Assembly (NCBI RefSeq): GCF_027594145.1
Contig: NZ_JAQFFK010000001.1
Span: forward strand, 62,001-126,000
From: Methanococcoides alaskense
GTDB taxonomy: Archaea; Halobacteriota; Methanosarcinia; Methanosarcinales; Methanosarcinaceae
Length of the DNA stretch: 64,000 nt
Reading direction: 5' to 3'
Made by a program: the position numbers and the translations under genes. The first letter of the stretch is position 1. The number at the start of each line of letters is the position of its first letter. This document shows positions 1 through 8,987 of this stretch, in pieces. The notes under the pieces are model-generated. The model did no database searches, had not been told where the DNA came from, and worked only from the letters and a program-made list of their open reading frames with translations.

Positions 1-1625
1 TGCACGCTGTCAAGGCTCTGGGAAGTGCCCAGACCAATTTTGCAGGCGGACAGGGATTCTACAATTTCCTGACTTTCTGTGCTCCGTTCTTCGAGGGCAA
101 GCCCTACAAGGAGATCGAACAGTTGATGCAGATGTTCGTCTATGAGATGACACAGATGATGGTTGCCCGTGGCGGACAACTTGTGTTCTCATCGGTACAG
201 CTATCTCCAGGTGTTCCAAAGATGTGGAGGGACAAGCCTGTTGTTTACAGGGGTCGTGTCTGGGATGGTACCAATGGTACCGACAAGCGTGTCTATGGTG
301 ACTATGAACGTGAGGTAAGGCTGGGGTTCAAGGCAATGATGAACGTCATGCTCGAGGGCGATTACTGGGGCAAGCCGTTCAATTTCCCGAAACCTGAGAT
401 CTCCATTGAACCGGATTTCATGGAAGAGGATGAGATGTTCAACCGTGCAAATCCGGAACTCCCAACCTATGATGAACTTTACACCATGACATTCGAACTG
501 ACCGCAAAGTATGGTACTCCCTACTTTGATAATCAGCTTCCTGAATACCGTGGTGCTGGAGAAGGCATCTCCTGTTACCAGTGCTGTGCTTACCAGTTCT
601 CAGCAAACGCAGATTCAGATTCAGATTTCGATGAGAAAATGTACTTCAATGAGGGAAAACATTTCTCAATGGGATCCTGGCAGGTAATTTCACTGAACTG
701 TCCAAGAGCTGCATATCTGGCAGAGAACGATGATGAGAAACTGTTCTCTCACCTGAAACACCTCATGGATGAGGCCATGGAGATCTTCCAGACAAAGGTC
801 AAATGGTTAAAGCCTATCATTGAAAATGGCAGGATGCCATTCGCAACCCAACAGCCAAAGGACCCTGTTACTGGTAAGAAAGGTGCGATAGCGGTCGATA
901 TAGATTCACTGGTGTTCACCATTGGTGTTATTGGTATCAATGAAATGGTCCAATATCACACCGGTTCACAGATGCATGAATCCAGGGATGCTTTTAAGCT
1001 GGCTATCAGGGCAATGACCGAGATGGATATATATAGCAAGGAACTTTCCCAGAAATTTGGTATGGAGATAGCTCTTGCAAGGACACCTGCCGAGACTACC
1101 GGTCAGAGATTCTCTGTTTCCGATCTGCTTCATGAAGAGTTCAGGGACAAGGTTATCTCAGTCGTCAAGGGTGATGTAAAAGCAGCAGTTGAGGGTGTAA
1201 ATAATACTCATGACCTGCCCATCTATTACACCAATGGTACTCATGTGCCACCAGGAGCTGATGTTTCACTGGTCGACAGGATCAACATCGAACATGTGTT
1301 TTTCCCTATAGTGGACGGCGGAGATATCATGCATATCTGGATGGGTGAAGGTTCACCGGATGCTAAGGGTCTGAAAGATTTCGCTATGAACCTTGCGAAG
1401 AACACTCAACTAGGATATTTTGCCTTTACTAAGGATATGAGTGTTTGTATGGATGATTTCCATATGATGGCTGGCCTGAAAGATGTCTGTGAGAACTGTG
1501 GTTCTGATAACATCGAGCAGCTTTCAAGGGTCACCGGTTATATTCAGGCAGTGGGTGGCTGGAACGCTGCAAAGAAGCAGGAACTGGAAGACAGAAAACG
1601 CTACAATTCAGCCGATATGGTCTGA
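1..1625 (+). CDS. nrdD: Anaerobic ribonucleoside-triphosphate reductase, C-terminal part (partial)
   Basis: Catalytic subunit of class III (oxygen-sensitive) ribonucleotide reductase, which makes dNTPs from NTPs with a glycyl radical. The frame is open from base 3, so the true start lies upstream of the window. The C-terminus carries the glycyl radical signature (RVTGY, then N..K.QE..DR.RY) about 30 residues before the stop. Just before it is the zinc site, here only three cysteines (one C, then CENC) where many homologues have two CxxC pairs. The stop is TGA. nrdG follows 22 bases downstream, giving the usual reductase-activase operon. The family assignment is secure; only the N-terminal part is missing. 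Confidence 0.95.
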   Translation, partial: HAVKALGSAQTNFAGGQGFYNFLTFCAPFFEGKPYKEIEQLMQMFVYEMTQMMVARGGQLVFSSVQLSPGVPKMWRDKPVVYRGRVWDGTNGTDKRVYGDYEREVRLGFKAMMNVMLEGDYWGKPFNFPKPEISIEPDFMEEDEMFNRANPELPTYDELYTMTFELTAKYGTPYFDNQLPEYRGAGEGISCYQCCAYQFSANADSDSDFDEKMYFNEGKHFSMGSWQVISLNCPRAAYLAENDDEKLFSHLKHLMDEAMEIFQTKVKWLKPIIENGRMPFATQQPKDPVTGKKGAIAVDIDSLVFTIGVIGINEMVQYHTGSQMHESRDAFKLAIRAMTEMDIYSKELSQKFGMEIALARTPAETTGQRFSVSDLLHEEFRDKVISVVKGDVKAAVEGVNNTHDLPIYYTNGTHVPPGADVSLVDRINIEHVFFPIVDGGDIMHIWMGEGSPDAKGLKDFAMNLAKNTQLGYFAFTKDMSVCMDDFHMMAGLKDVCENCGSDNIEQLSRVTGYIQAVGGWNAAKKQELEDRKRYNSADMV

Positions 1626-1647
1626 AGTTCAGGTTGCTTGATATTAA

Positions 1648-2433
1648 ATGGATGTAAATTTTGGGGAGGTAATCCCCATATCAACCATTGACTGGCATGG
1701 AAAAGCGTCAGTCGTTCTTTTTTTACGTGGCTGCCCTTTCAGGTGTCCTTACTGTCATAACTATGAGATATTGACAGTTCCCGATATGGTCGATGTGAAA
1801 GAGCTTGAGAAAAAGATAGAGAATTCTCTTATTTTTGTAAGCAGTGTTGTATTTTCCGGTGGGGAACCACTGGCTCAGAAGAATGCAATTATGCATCTTG
1901 CTTCCTATGCAAAGAAAAAGAAGCTGTTCGTGGGTATCCATACGAATGGCTATTATCCTGATGTCGTGGAAGAATTGATGGATCTAGGTCTTGTGGACAA
2001 GTTCTTCATTGATGTAAAAGCCCCTCTTGACGATCCGGAAATGTATGGAAAGGCTATCGGATATGGTAAATATTCTGTTGTTCCCGATCCTGTCGATGTT
2101 GTGGAAAAGGTCAGGAGAAGTCTCTCTATAATTACTGAAAAAGGTATGGAGTATGAACTTCGCACCACAGCGATACGCGGTTTCATAGGCGAGCCGGATG
2201 ATATTGCAAAGATCGCAAGTTCGATAGCTCCATATCTGTCCATGTCGAGTGCTACCTATGTGATTCAGCAGGGAATACCTGCAAACGCAATGGATGAGAA
2301 CATGCGGGATATTGTGCCTTTTTCACGCGATGAGATGCTGGAACTTGCAGGGCGTGCCCATGAATTTGTCGATAATGTGTGGATACGCACAAAAGAGAAG
2401 GGTAATGAGAAGGTTAACTTCGAATCAAACTGA
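1648..2433 (+). CDS. nrdG: Anaerobic ribonucleotide reductase activating protein (radical SAM)
   Basis: Radical SAM enzyme that installs the glycyl radical on NrdD, using a 4Fe-4S cluster and S-adenosylmethionine. The CxxxCxxC motif (RGCPFRCPYCHN) lies at residues 28-37, followed by the SAM-binding GGEP (FSGGEPL) near residue 75. At 261 aa it is longer than the roughly 150-aa E. coli NrdG and matches the longer archaeal/Thermotoga-type activases. It sits directly downstream of nrdD in the same orientation, so co-transcription is likely. The assignment rests on motif plus context. Confidence 0.93.
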   Translation: MDVNFGEVIPISTIDWHGKASVVLFLRGCPFRCPYCHNYEILTVPDMVDVKELEKKIENSLIFVSSVVFSGGEPLAQKNAIMHLASYAKKKKLFVGIHTNGYYPDVVEELMDLGLVDKFFIDVKAPLDDPEMYGKAIGYGKYSVVPDPVDVVEKVRRSLSIITEKGMEYELRTTAIRGFIGEPDDIAKIASSIAPYLSMSSATYVIQQGIPANAMDENMRDIVPFSRDEMLELAGRAHEFVDNVWIRTKEKGNEKVNFESN

Positions 2434-2499
2434 AGTTTAAGTAAAAACTTTATATGTTCGGGATATCTCTTTGTTTATGAAGTCAAGGGGAATGTATCC

Positions 2500-3357
2500 A
2501 TGAAACGAACACATCTATTCCTTTTTATTCTACTATCTCTTTCGGTCATAGCAGCAGGTTGCACGGGCTATGAGAGTTCCAGCGAACAATCTGTCTATCC
2601 TGAAAGTGATATGTTGTCGTATGATCTTGAAGAAACATCTACTTTTGATGATGCCTCATCTTTTAAGGTGACTGACAACGGCGCAGCATCTCAAAGCAGT
2701 GTCACACGTAAGGTAATTACCACATCTTCTGTTTCCATTGAGGTAAAGAACACTCCTGAAGCGCTGGATGATATAAGCGATATCGCGGATGAGTTCGATG
2801 GATATGTGTCTTCCTCTTCTGTTTATACCCGATACGGGGATGATGAGGGTATGTATGGTTATATCACTATACGCGTTCCTTCGTCTGAACTTGACAAGGT
2901 GCTGGATACTATGGGTGACCTTGGTAAAGTGACCTCCGAAAGCACAACTGCTTCTGATGTTACTGAGGAATATATCGATGTGAGTGCACGCCTTTCCAAT
3001 CTGGAGAAGCAGGAGACTCGTCTTGGTGAGATCCTTGAGATGTCCACGACCGTGGAAGAGGTCCTTTCAGTTGAGAAGGAACTCGGACGTGTGCGTGGTG
3101 AGATAGAAAGTCTGACTGGCAGGCTCAATTATCTTAATGATCGTATCGATCTTGCGACCATCAATGTCGATGTGAGTGAGCCTCGTAATATTACACATTC
3201 ATGGGGACTACGTGATGCTTTGTCCGATTCAGTACGTGGTTTCATAGGCAGTGTCAATGGTATCATCGTGTTCATCGGAGTTGCTATCCCAATCGTGATA
3301 TTTGTAAGTATTGTGGGAGTAATGCTTATTTTACTTAAGAGGAGGGTCTGGAGATGA
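2500..3357 (+). CDS. DUF4349 domain lipoprotein
   Basis: Predicted cell-surface lipoprotein of unknown function, 285 aa. It has a short basic N-terminus, a hydrophobic stretch and a lipobox ending in Cys21 (AAGC). A Ser/Glu-rich linker follows, then the DUF4349 region (about residues 65-235) with alternating beta and coiled-coil-like segments (ARLSNLEKQETRLGEILEM; SVEKELGRVRGEIESLTGRL). A C-terminal membrane helix (about 250-278) ends in a basic tail, KRRVWR. It may therefore be tethered at both ends. It is followed after about 50 bases by thiL, with no obvious functional link. Confidence 0.8.
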   Translation: MKRTHLFLFILLSLSVIAAGCTGYESSSEQSVYPESDMLSYDLEETSTFDDASSFKVTDNGAASQSSVTRKVITTSSVSIEVKNTPEALDDISDIADEFDGYVSSSSVYTRYGDDEGMYGYITIRVPSSELDKVLDTMGDLGKVTSESTTASDVTEEYIDVSARLSNLEKQETRLGEILEMSTTVEEVLSVEKELGRVRGEIESLTGRLNYLNDRIDLATINVDVSEPRNITHSWGLRDALSDSVRGFIGSVNGIIVFIGVAIPIVIFVSIVGVMLILLKRRVWR

Positions 3358-3406
3358 TCCTCTTTTTAGACATTACTACTAAATATTAAGAATATAGGAT
3401 AAGCGT

Positions 3407-4402
3407 ATGGAAAGGTCAGACCTGATATCAGGGATAAACGAACGTGAGCTCATAGGTCATCTGTGTTCTGTTTTTTCTACGAAGAAAAACCCTGCCGTCA
3501 TGGAGGGCGCGGGCTCGGATGATTGCGCTGTTATAGATATCTCTGATGAGGACTGTCTGGTGATTACGACCGATATGTTGCATCGCAAGACCGATTTTCC
3601 TGAGGTCATGAGTGCATGGCAGATAGGCTGGATGGCTGCTGCTGTGAACTTAAGCGACATAGCTTCCATGGGTGCAACTCCTGTGGGTTTCCTTTCCGCC
3701 CTTGGTATCACGGATGATATGGAACTTGGATTCGCTGAGGACATTGCACGCGGTATGGATGCCTGTGCAAGCTTTTGTGATACTTCTGTGATAGGCGGTG
3801 ATATCGACCTTCATGATGAACTTACCATCACAGGTACTGCTCTTGGCAGGGTGAAAAAAGAACATCTTTTGAGAAGAAGTGGTGCAAGACCTGGCGACCT
3901 TGTCTGTGTTACCGGGAATGTCGGCTCAGCCGGTGCTGCACTGCTGGCCTTACAGCAAGGATTTGATGTAACCGATAATTTGCTGAACACTTTACTGGAA
4001 CCCGTACCGCGTATAAAAGAAGGACAGATGCTTGCCAGCACCGGTGGTGTCACCTCCATGATGGATACCAGCGATGGTCTGGCCATGTCATTATATGATC
4101 TGGCAGAGGCTAATAGCATCGGTTTCAAAATATTCGTAGAGGCTCTTCCTATCGATGATGAGGTTCTAGCCCTTGTCGGACATGACGATGCCCTTGAACT
4201 CGGACTCTACAACGGCGGGGATTTTGAGCTGTTGTTCACTGTTTCACCCCCAATGCTGGACAAGATCAAATCCGTTTGTTATTTAAATGTTGTAGGCGAA
4301 GTTACTGACGACACTTTAATATCTATAATGAAGAGCGATGGGCTCGAGGTTTCGATAAATCGAAAGGGTTATGTACATATGGGGAGATTTGATAACTTAT
4401 AA
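3407..4402 (+). CDS. thiL: Thiamine-monophosphate kinase
   Basis: ATP-dependent phosphorylation of thiamine monophosphate to thiamine pyrophosphate, the last step of thiamine cofactor synthesis. The 331-aa protein has the PurM/AIR-synthase-like fold signatures: GAGSDDCAVI near residue 28, TTDMLHRKTDF near 58, AVNLSDIASMGA near 82, VIGGDI near 128, MDTSDGLAMSL near 224, and GGDFELLF near 278. Length is normal. A second thiamine gene, thiDN, lies at 45.7 kb. It ends only 26 bases before the S-layer gene, but that gene has its own SD. Confidence 0.93.
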   Translation: MERSDLISGINERELIGHLCSVFSTKKNPAVMEGAGSDDCAVIDISDEDCLVITTDMLHRKTDFPEVMSAWQIGWMAAAVNLSDIASMGATPVGFLSALGITDDMELGFAEDIARGMDACASFCDTSVIGGDIDLHDELTITGTALGRVKKEHLLRRSGARPGDLVCVTGNVGSAGAALLALQQGFDVTDNLLNTLLEPVPRIKEGQMLASTGGVTSMMDTSDGLAMSLYDLAEANSIGFKIFVEALPIDDEVLALVGHDDALELGLYNGGDFELLFTVSPPMLDKIKSVCYLNVVGEVTDDTLISIMKSDGLEVSINRKGYVHMGRFDNL

Positions 4403-4428
4403 TCATATAATATTTGGAGAAATTATCA

Positions 4429-7400
4429 ATGAATAAACATTTTAAATTTATACTAATAAGCTTGCTCATTCTTGGAATGGGTTGTGGGGTGGCAATGGCT
4501 GCACCCACAATAGATGGTGCGACTCCTCCGTCACCTCACGCTAGTGAGGTTGGAGTGCAAGTAGATTTTTTTATCAATATAACTGAAACTTCTAATGTTA
4601 CATGGTATGTGGATGGTATATCCATGGCGACTGTAATTGGGGTAACTGATAGTACATATTCTAATAGTACCGCATCAGTTGGTCCTCATACAGTAGTTGC
4701 AAATGCTACATCTGCAACTGGTAGTACTGAAGAACCCTGGGCTTGGACAGTTACAGCTATACCTGCACCGCTGATAACTTCGAATGATCCATCTTTGACT
4801 TTCAGTAATAATGTAGGTGATTCCCAGACATTCACGATTGATATTGATCAGACTGTTGATGTAAATTGGCTTTTAGATGGAAATTTAGTTTCCAGTAACT
4901 CTTCTGTGATCACTTCTTCTTACACTAATAACTCTGCAGAATCTGGTATTTACAATCTTACTGCATTTGTGACCAATGCTAATGGAACTGACCAAGCTAT
5001 ATGGGATTGGACTGTCGATACTGCTGCACCGGAGATAACCTCTAATGATCCATCTTTGACTTTCAGTAACAATGTAGGTGATTCCCAGATATTCACGATT
5101 GATATTGATCAGACTGTTGATGTAAATTGGCTTTTAGATGGAAATTTAGTTTCCAGTAATTCTTCTGTGACAACTTCTTCTTACACTAATAATTCTGCAG
5201 AAATTGGTACTTACAATCTTACTGCATTTGTGACCAATGCTAATGGAACTGACCAAGCTATATGGGATTGGACAGTATCTGCAATTCCTGGTCCACAGAT
5301 AACCTCTTTTGATCCATCGGATTTGAGTTTTGAATCTATAGAAGGGACTCTTCAGGAATTTAGCATAGAAATTGATCAGGTTTGCGATGTTACATGGTAT
5401 GTGGATGGTGGTTCACCTGTAACTGAATCCTCTGTGACATCGTCTTTCTATAATATTACGAATCCTTCGACTGGAACTTATAATGTTAGTGTAAATGTTT
5501 CCAATGTAAATGGTGTTGATTCTGAAGAATGGGCATGGACGGTCCATCCAGTAACTTACTACTCTGGTGACCGTATCTGGGATGTAAATGCTGGACAGTC
5601 CCTTGATTACACCTGGGATGCACTAAGTTATTCCGGTTTCTTCTATGACCTTGAATCCGGTCTTGGTTCAGAAACGATGACCATCCATCTTGACAGTGAT
5701 TCCGACAGGAACATCGGAGACGGGGATCTTGAATATGAAACAACTCCTGTGGAAACTGATTTCGAGTATGATGACTGGGGATCTTACGAGGTCATTGGTT
5801 TCATGGCGGAGAAGTACTTTGCAGGATATACTTCCGATTCAGACATTTCAGATGAATCAATAAGCCTGATGTCCAAAGGTCATCTGGCAAAGGTGCTCAT
5901 CGATACCGATGATAAGCAGTCCGTCTATGGCGGTGCAGGTCTTGTACTTGAGGAAGGCTATGTGCTTAATATTGTAGAGCTTGATGTGAATGGTGACCGG
6001 GTCTTCGTTTCTCTCTCCAAGGATGGGGATGAGGTGGATGAATTGGTAGTCTCCTCTGGCAATCCATATGTCTACGAAAAAGATCTCGGAGATGTTGATG
6101 ATGTGCCTATAATAGCAGTGAACTTCGCTGAAATATTCAGTGGAACCGAGACGAGCGCTGTTTTCATTGAGGGTATCTTCCAGATATCTGATGAATACGA
6201 GGACATTAACAGGGGCGATGAATACGGTTCAATGGAAGTCAAAACCATAAGTTCTGAAAAGATCAGGATGGAGAATGAAGACACTATCGATCTTGACAAA
6301 GGCGATATTGCCGATATTATGGGCAAGCTCAAGTTCATCGTTGCAGACGACAATGACCTCCGATTTGCACCATTTGTCGACATGTCCGAGCCGGGAACAT
6401 ATGAACTCAGGGGTACAATTGCTGAAAATGAAGGTCTCACATGGACTCCTCTTAATTTCGAAGGGTTCTATTACAACATCGATGAGGGTATCGGCACTGA
6501 AAAACTCAATCTGACTTACACCGGCAGAACAATTGGTGATGATAAGCTTGTTTACTCAACCAGTCCTTCAAATGTCAGCTTTGAACATTCTGACTGGGGT
6601 TCATACAATGTTATTGGTTTCATGGCAGAGAAGTTCTTTGCAGGGTATCCGGATAACGAGTTCACTAATGATGTAAGCATGATTTCTAAGGGTCAGCTTT
6701 CAAAGGTACTGATCGATGATGATGATAAAAGATCAATTTTTGGTGGTTCATCGATCATCCTTGAAGAAGGATATTCACTGGACATTGTTGAAGTGGACAT
6801 GAATGGTGAACGAGTTTTCGTTTCTCTCTCCAAGGATGGGGATGAAGTCGATGAATTGGTAGTTTCCTCTGGTAAGACATATGTCTACGAAAAAGACCTA
6901 GGGGACGTTGATGATGTGCCTATTATTGCAGTATATTTCAAAGAAATATTCAGTGGACAGGAATCAACTGCTGTTTTCGTAGAAGGTATCTTCCAGATCT
7001 CTGATGAATATGACGAGATAAACACTGGCGATAACTATGGTGAGATGGAAGTAAAATCTATCAGCTCCACAAAGATCGAAATGAGGAACGATGATTCCAT
7101 CTCTCTCTCAGAGGGAGAAGAGATCGAGATCATGGGCGAGATCAAGTTCAAGGTGGCAGATACTAATGATGATGTGCGCTATTATCCATTCGTTGAGATA
7201 AGCACAGCACCTGCCGATTCACTTGATGTGGAGGTCGAGCCTGAAATTGTCAGTGAAGGTGACAAGATAACTGTGATCGTGACATCACGTGGTTCCCTTG
7301 TCAACGGTGTAACCGTGAAGTCGGGAAATATCGTGCTTGGCACCACTGACGATGAAGGTGAGGTTGACTATACTTTCCATGCAGATGGGGATTACACTAT

Positions 7401-8166
7401 TACTGCTGAAAAGGATGGTTATACTAACGGTGAAGCATCCCTCGAAGTGATCTCTCCGGATGATGAGTCGAGGAAGATGAGCATTGAATTTTTACCTGAA
7501 GTAATCTATGAAGGCAATCTGGTAACTTTCACAGTTGTCAAATCCATTGGTGGAGATGCCCTTGAAGATGTGAATGTTACCATAGACGGAAAATCTATTG
7601 GTGGGACTGACGGTGACGGTGTTGTGACCGATGTCCTGAGGGAGATCGGCATGCACAAGATAACTGCCGAGAAGGAGGGTTTCCTTAAAGCAGAGGAAAA
7701 TCTCGAGGTCAAGGAGCTTGAAGCAAAGTTCGAGTTTAGCAACCTTTTGGTCACTCCTCTTGAGGTCAAGACCGGAAAGGATGTGAAGGTCAATTTGGAT
7801 GCTGTCAACAATGGCAAGGCTGCAGGATCTTACACAGTAGAGCTCCTTGTCAATGACAACACTACTACTACACAGGAGATCTCACTCGGTGTTGGCGAAT
7901 CCACTCCGGTGGAGTTCGAGTACACTGCCGGTGAACCGGGGACATATCTTGTGAAAGTAGGTGGCATGACCGCAACAGTTGAAGTGGTTAAGGGAACAAG
8001 CACAGTTACCTACCTGATCGGTGGTGTAGCAATTGCGGTTCTTGGTGGGGCCGCCTATCTGTTTACTGCAGGTGGCTGGACCGTATCAACAGCAGGTGCA
8101 AAAGCAGGTGAGGCAGCAGCAGTACTTTCTGAGAAGCTATCCAGCTTGCTTTCAAGGGGCAAGTAA
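4429..8166 (+). CDS. S-layer protein with Ig-like repeats and two DUF1608 domains
   Basis: Large secreted envelope protein (1245 aa from this ATG). The start at 4429 is chosen over an upstream in-frame TTG at 4414 because GGAGA at 4416-4420 is a well-spaced SD and the product begins with a typical signal peptide (MNKHFKF..., cleavage after AMA). Four Ig/PKD-like repeats of about 87 residues span about 30-375. Two S-layer duplication (DUF1608) modules follow, beginning at WDVNAGQSLDYTWDAL and at GTIAENEGLTWTPLNF. Next come carboxypeptidase-regulatory-like and CARDB-like beta domains, and a C-terminal membrane helix with an Ala-rich basic tail. There are many N-glycosylation sequons. In Methanosarcinales the tandem DUF1608 unit builds the S-layer lattice. 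Whether this is the major S-layer protein or a paralogue cannot be decided here. Confidence 0.88.
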   Translation: MNKHFKFILISLLILGMGCGVAMAAPTIDGATPPSPHASEVGVQVDFFINITETSNVTWYVDGISMATVIGVTDSTYSNSTASVGPHTVVANATSATGSTEEPWAWTVTAIPAPLITSNDPSLTFSNNVGDSQTFTIDIDQTVDVNWLLDGNLVSSNSSVITSSYTNNSAESGIYNLTAFVTNANGTDQAIWDWTVDTAAPEITSNDPSLTFSNNVGDSQIFTIDIDQTVDVNWLLDGNLVSSNSSVTTSSYTNNSAEIGTYNLTAFVTNANGTDQAIWDWTVSAIPGPQITSFDPSDLSFESIEGTLQEFSIEIDQVCDVTWYVDGGSPVTESSVTSSFYNITNPSTGTYNVSVNVSNVNGVDSEEWAWTVHPVTYYSGDRIWDVNAGQSLDYTWDALSYSGFFYDLESGLGSETMTIHLDSDSDRNIGDGDLEYETTPVETDFEYDDWGSYEVIGFMAEKYFAGYTSDSDISDESISLMSKGHLAKVLIDTDDKQSVYGGAGLVLEEGYVLNIVELDVNGDRVFVSLSKDGDEVDELVVSSGNPYVYEKDLGDVDDVPIIAVNFAEIFSGTETSAVFIEGIFQISDEYEDINRGDEYGSMEVKTISSEKIRMENEDTIDLDKGDIADIMGKLKFIVADDNDLRFAPFVDMSEPGTYELRGTIAENEGLTWTPLNFEGFYYNIDEGIGTEKLNLTYTGRTIGDDKLVYSTSPSNVSFEHSDWGSYNVIGFMAEKFFAGYPDNEFTNDVSMISKGQLSKVLIDDDDKRSIFGGSSIILEEGYSLDIVEVDMNGERVFVSLSKDGDEVDELVVSSGKTYVYEKDLGDVDDVPIIAVYFKEIFSGQESTAVFVEGIFQISDEYDEINTGDNYGEMEVKSISSTKIEMRNDDSISLSEGEEIEIMGEIKFKVADTNDDVRYYPFVEISTAPADSLDVEVEPEIVSEGDKITVIVTSRGSLVNGVTVKSGNIVLGTTDDEGEVDYTFHADGDYTITAEKDGYTNGEASLEVISPDDESRKMSIEFLPEVIYEGNLVTFTVVKSIGGDALEDVNVTIDGKSIGGTDGDGVVTDVLREIGMHKITAEKEGFLKAEENLEVKELEAKFEFSNLLVTPLEVKTGKDVKVNLDAVNNGKAAGSYTVELLVNDNTTTTQEISLGVGESTPVEFEYTAGEPGTYLVKVGGMTATVEVVKGTSTVTYLIGGVAIAVLGGAAYLFTAGGWTVSTAGAKAGEAAAVLSEKLSSLLSRGK
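4774..5295 (+). repeat. Two near-identical 261-bp tandem repeats in the S-layer gene
   Basis: The unit starting at 4774 and the unit starting at 5035 differ at only a handful of bases over about 250 bp. Each encodes one 87-residue Ig-like domain (ITSNDPSLTFSNNVGDSQ...). The flanking Ig-like domains are much more diverged, so this pair looks like a recent in-frame duplication. Confidence 0.9.
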
Positions 8167-8195
8167 GGATACATATATATGATGTTGCCGGCAAA

Positions 8196-8224
8196 GGTGT
8201 CGGCATACTCTCTTTTTTTATTTC
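8196..8224 (+). terminator. T-rich terminator after the S-layer gene
   Basis: A short stem (TGCCG/CGGCA) in 8183-8204 is followed by CTCTCTTTTTTTATTT. Archaeal termination favours such oligo-T tracts. The opposite strand carries the end of the HTH regulator about 90 bases further on. Confidence 0.5.
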
Positions 8225-8308
8225 TGATCTTCTCTGTTTTCATTTAGCGATAAGCAAAGCTGATCGTATAGTTTCAATCTATTAAAAAAAGTAGAAATTT
8301 AAGATTCT

Positions 8309-8836
8309 TTACTCTATCTTGCGTGCAACAGCTTCTATAGCCTCGATAACACTGTTCTTCGGCATTATTGTCGCAACAGGGATGCGGATGATCTTTTCTA
8401 TTGTGGGGCTTACTATCGGCGCACATACAAGGGCTTTCGCTCCTTCCCTTTCAGCACGGACAGCGGCGATGATGGCCTCTTCCATTGTGGTGGCGGAATA
8501 TTCTCTGATGGTGCAAAGCGTCCCTCCGATCTTCCTCTTTGTCTCACTGATATTATCCAGCACAGGACGTGCAGCGATGACTGCAATGAAATCTCCCTTG
8601 TCGGAACCTTCGATGGTTCTGATGGTTTTAACTATCTGGCGGAGTGTTCTCATGTTCGGTTCCCTGTTTCCTGACATGAGCTTATAAAGTGTACTTGGTG
8701 GAATGTTCGCATACTCCGAGAACTCAATGGCTGTAAGTTCAAGGTCTTCCTTGATGACTTTCAACAATGTATGCTGGAATGCTTCATCCGACTCAAAAGC
8801 CGCATCTATCACTTTATTTGCAACGCTTATACTCAT
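8309..8836 (-). CDS. HTH transcriptional regulator with PrpR-N-like C-terminal domain
   Basis: Predicted 175-aa DNA-binding regulator. Residues about 27-75 form a helix-turn-helix of the XRE/Cro type (EFSEYANIPPSTLYKLMSGN). The C-terminal half (about 85-175) has alternating hydrophobic strands and helices, with ALVCAPIVSPTIEKII and IPVATIMPKNSVIEAI. It resembles the sensor half of PrpR-N/phosphotransacetylase-like regulators; that comparison is tentative. It is transcribed divergently from the ABC transporter operon across about 150 bases, so it is a reasonable candidate for that operon's regulator. Confidence 0.75.
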   Translation of the reverse strand: MSISVANKVIDAAFESDEAFQHTLLKVIKEDLELTAIEFSEYANIPPSTLYKLMSGNREPNMRTLRQIVKTIRTIEGSDKGDFIAVIAARPVLDNISETKRKIGGTLCTIREYSATTMEEAIIAAVRAEREGAKALVCAPIVSPTIEKIIRIPVATIMPKNSVIEAIEAVARKIE

Positions 8837-8923
8837 TCCTCCAATAAAATATATTAACTCTTTTAGGATATATTAAGCTTTGTATTACTACTTTTAGGAA
8901 ATAATCCCGGTTGATACAACAAT

Positions 8924-8932
8924 CTATAAATA
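8924..8932 (+). promoter_or_regulatory. TATA box for the ABC transporter operon
   Basis: CTATAAATA at 8924-8932 is about 56 bases before the proposed CTG start, leaving a short leader that contains the SD GGAGG at 8976-8980. The same intergenic region carries a direct repeat, ATATATTAA, close to the divergent regulator's start. That may be the regulator's TATA box or an operator. Confidence 0.5.
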
Positions 8933-8987
8933 GGGTCTTCTGATGAAATAGCATGATAGTAACATATTTATTAATGGAGGGATCGAT

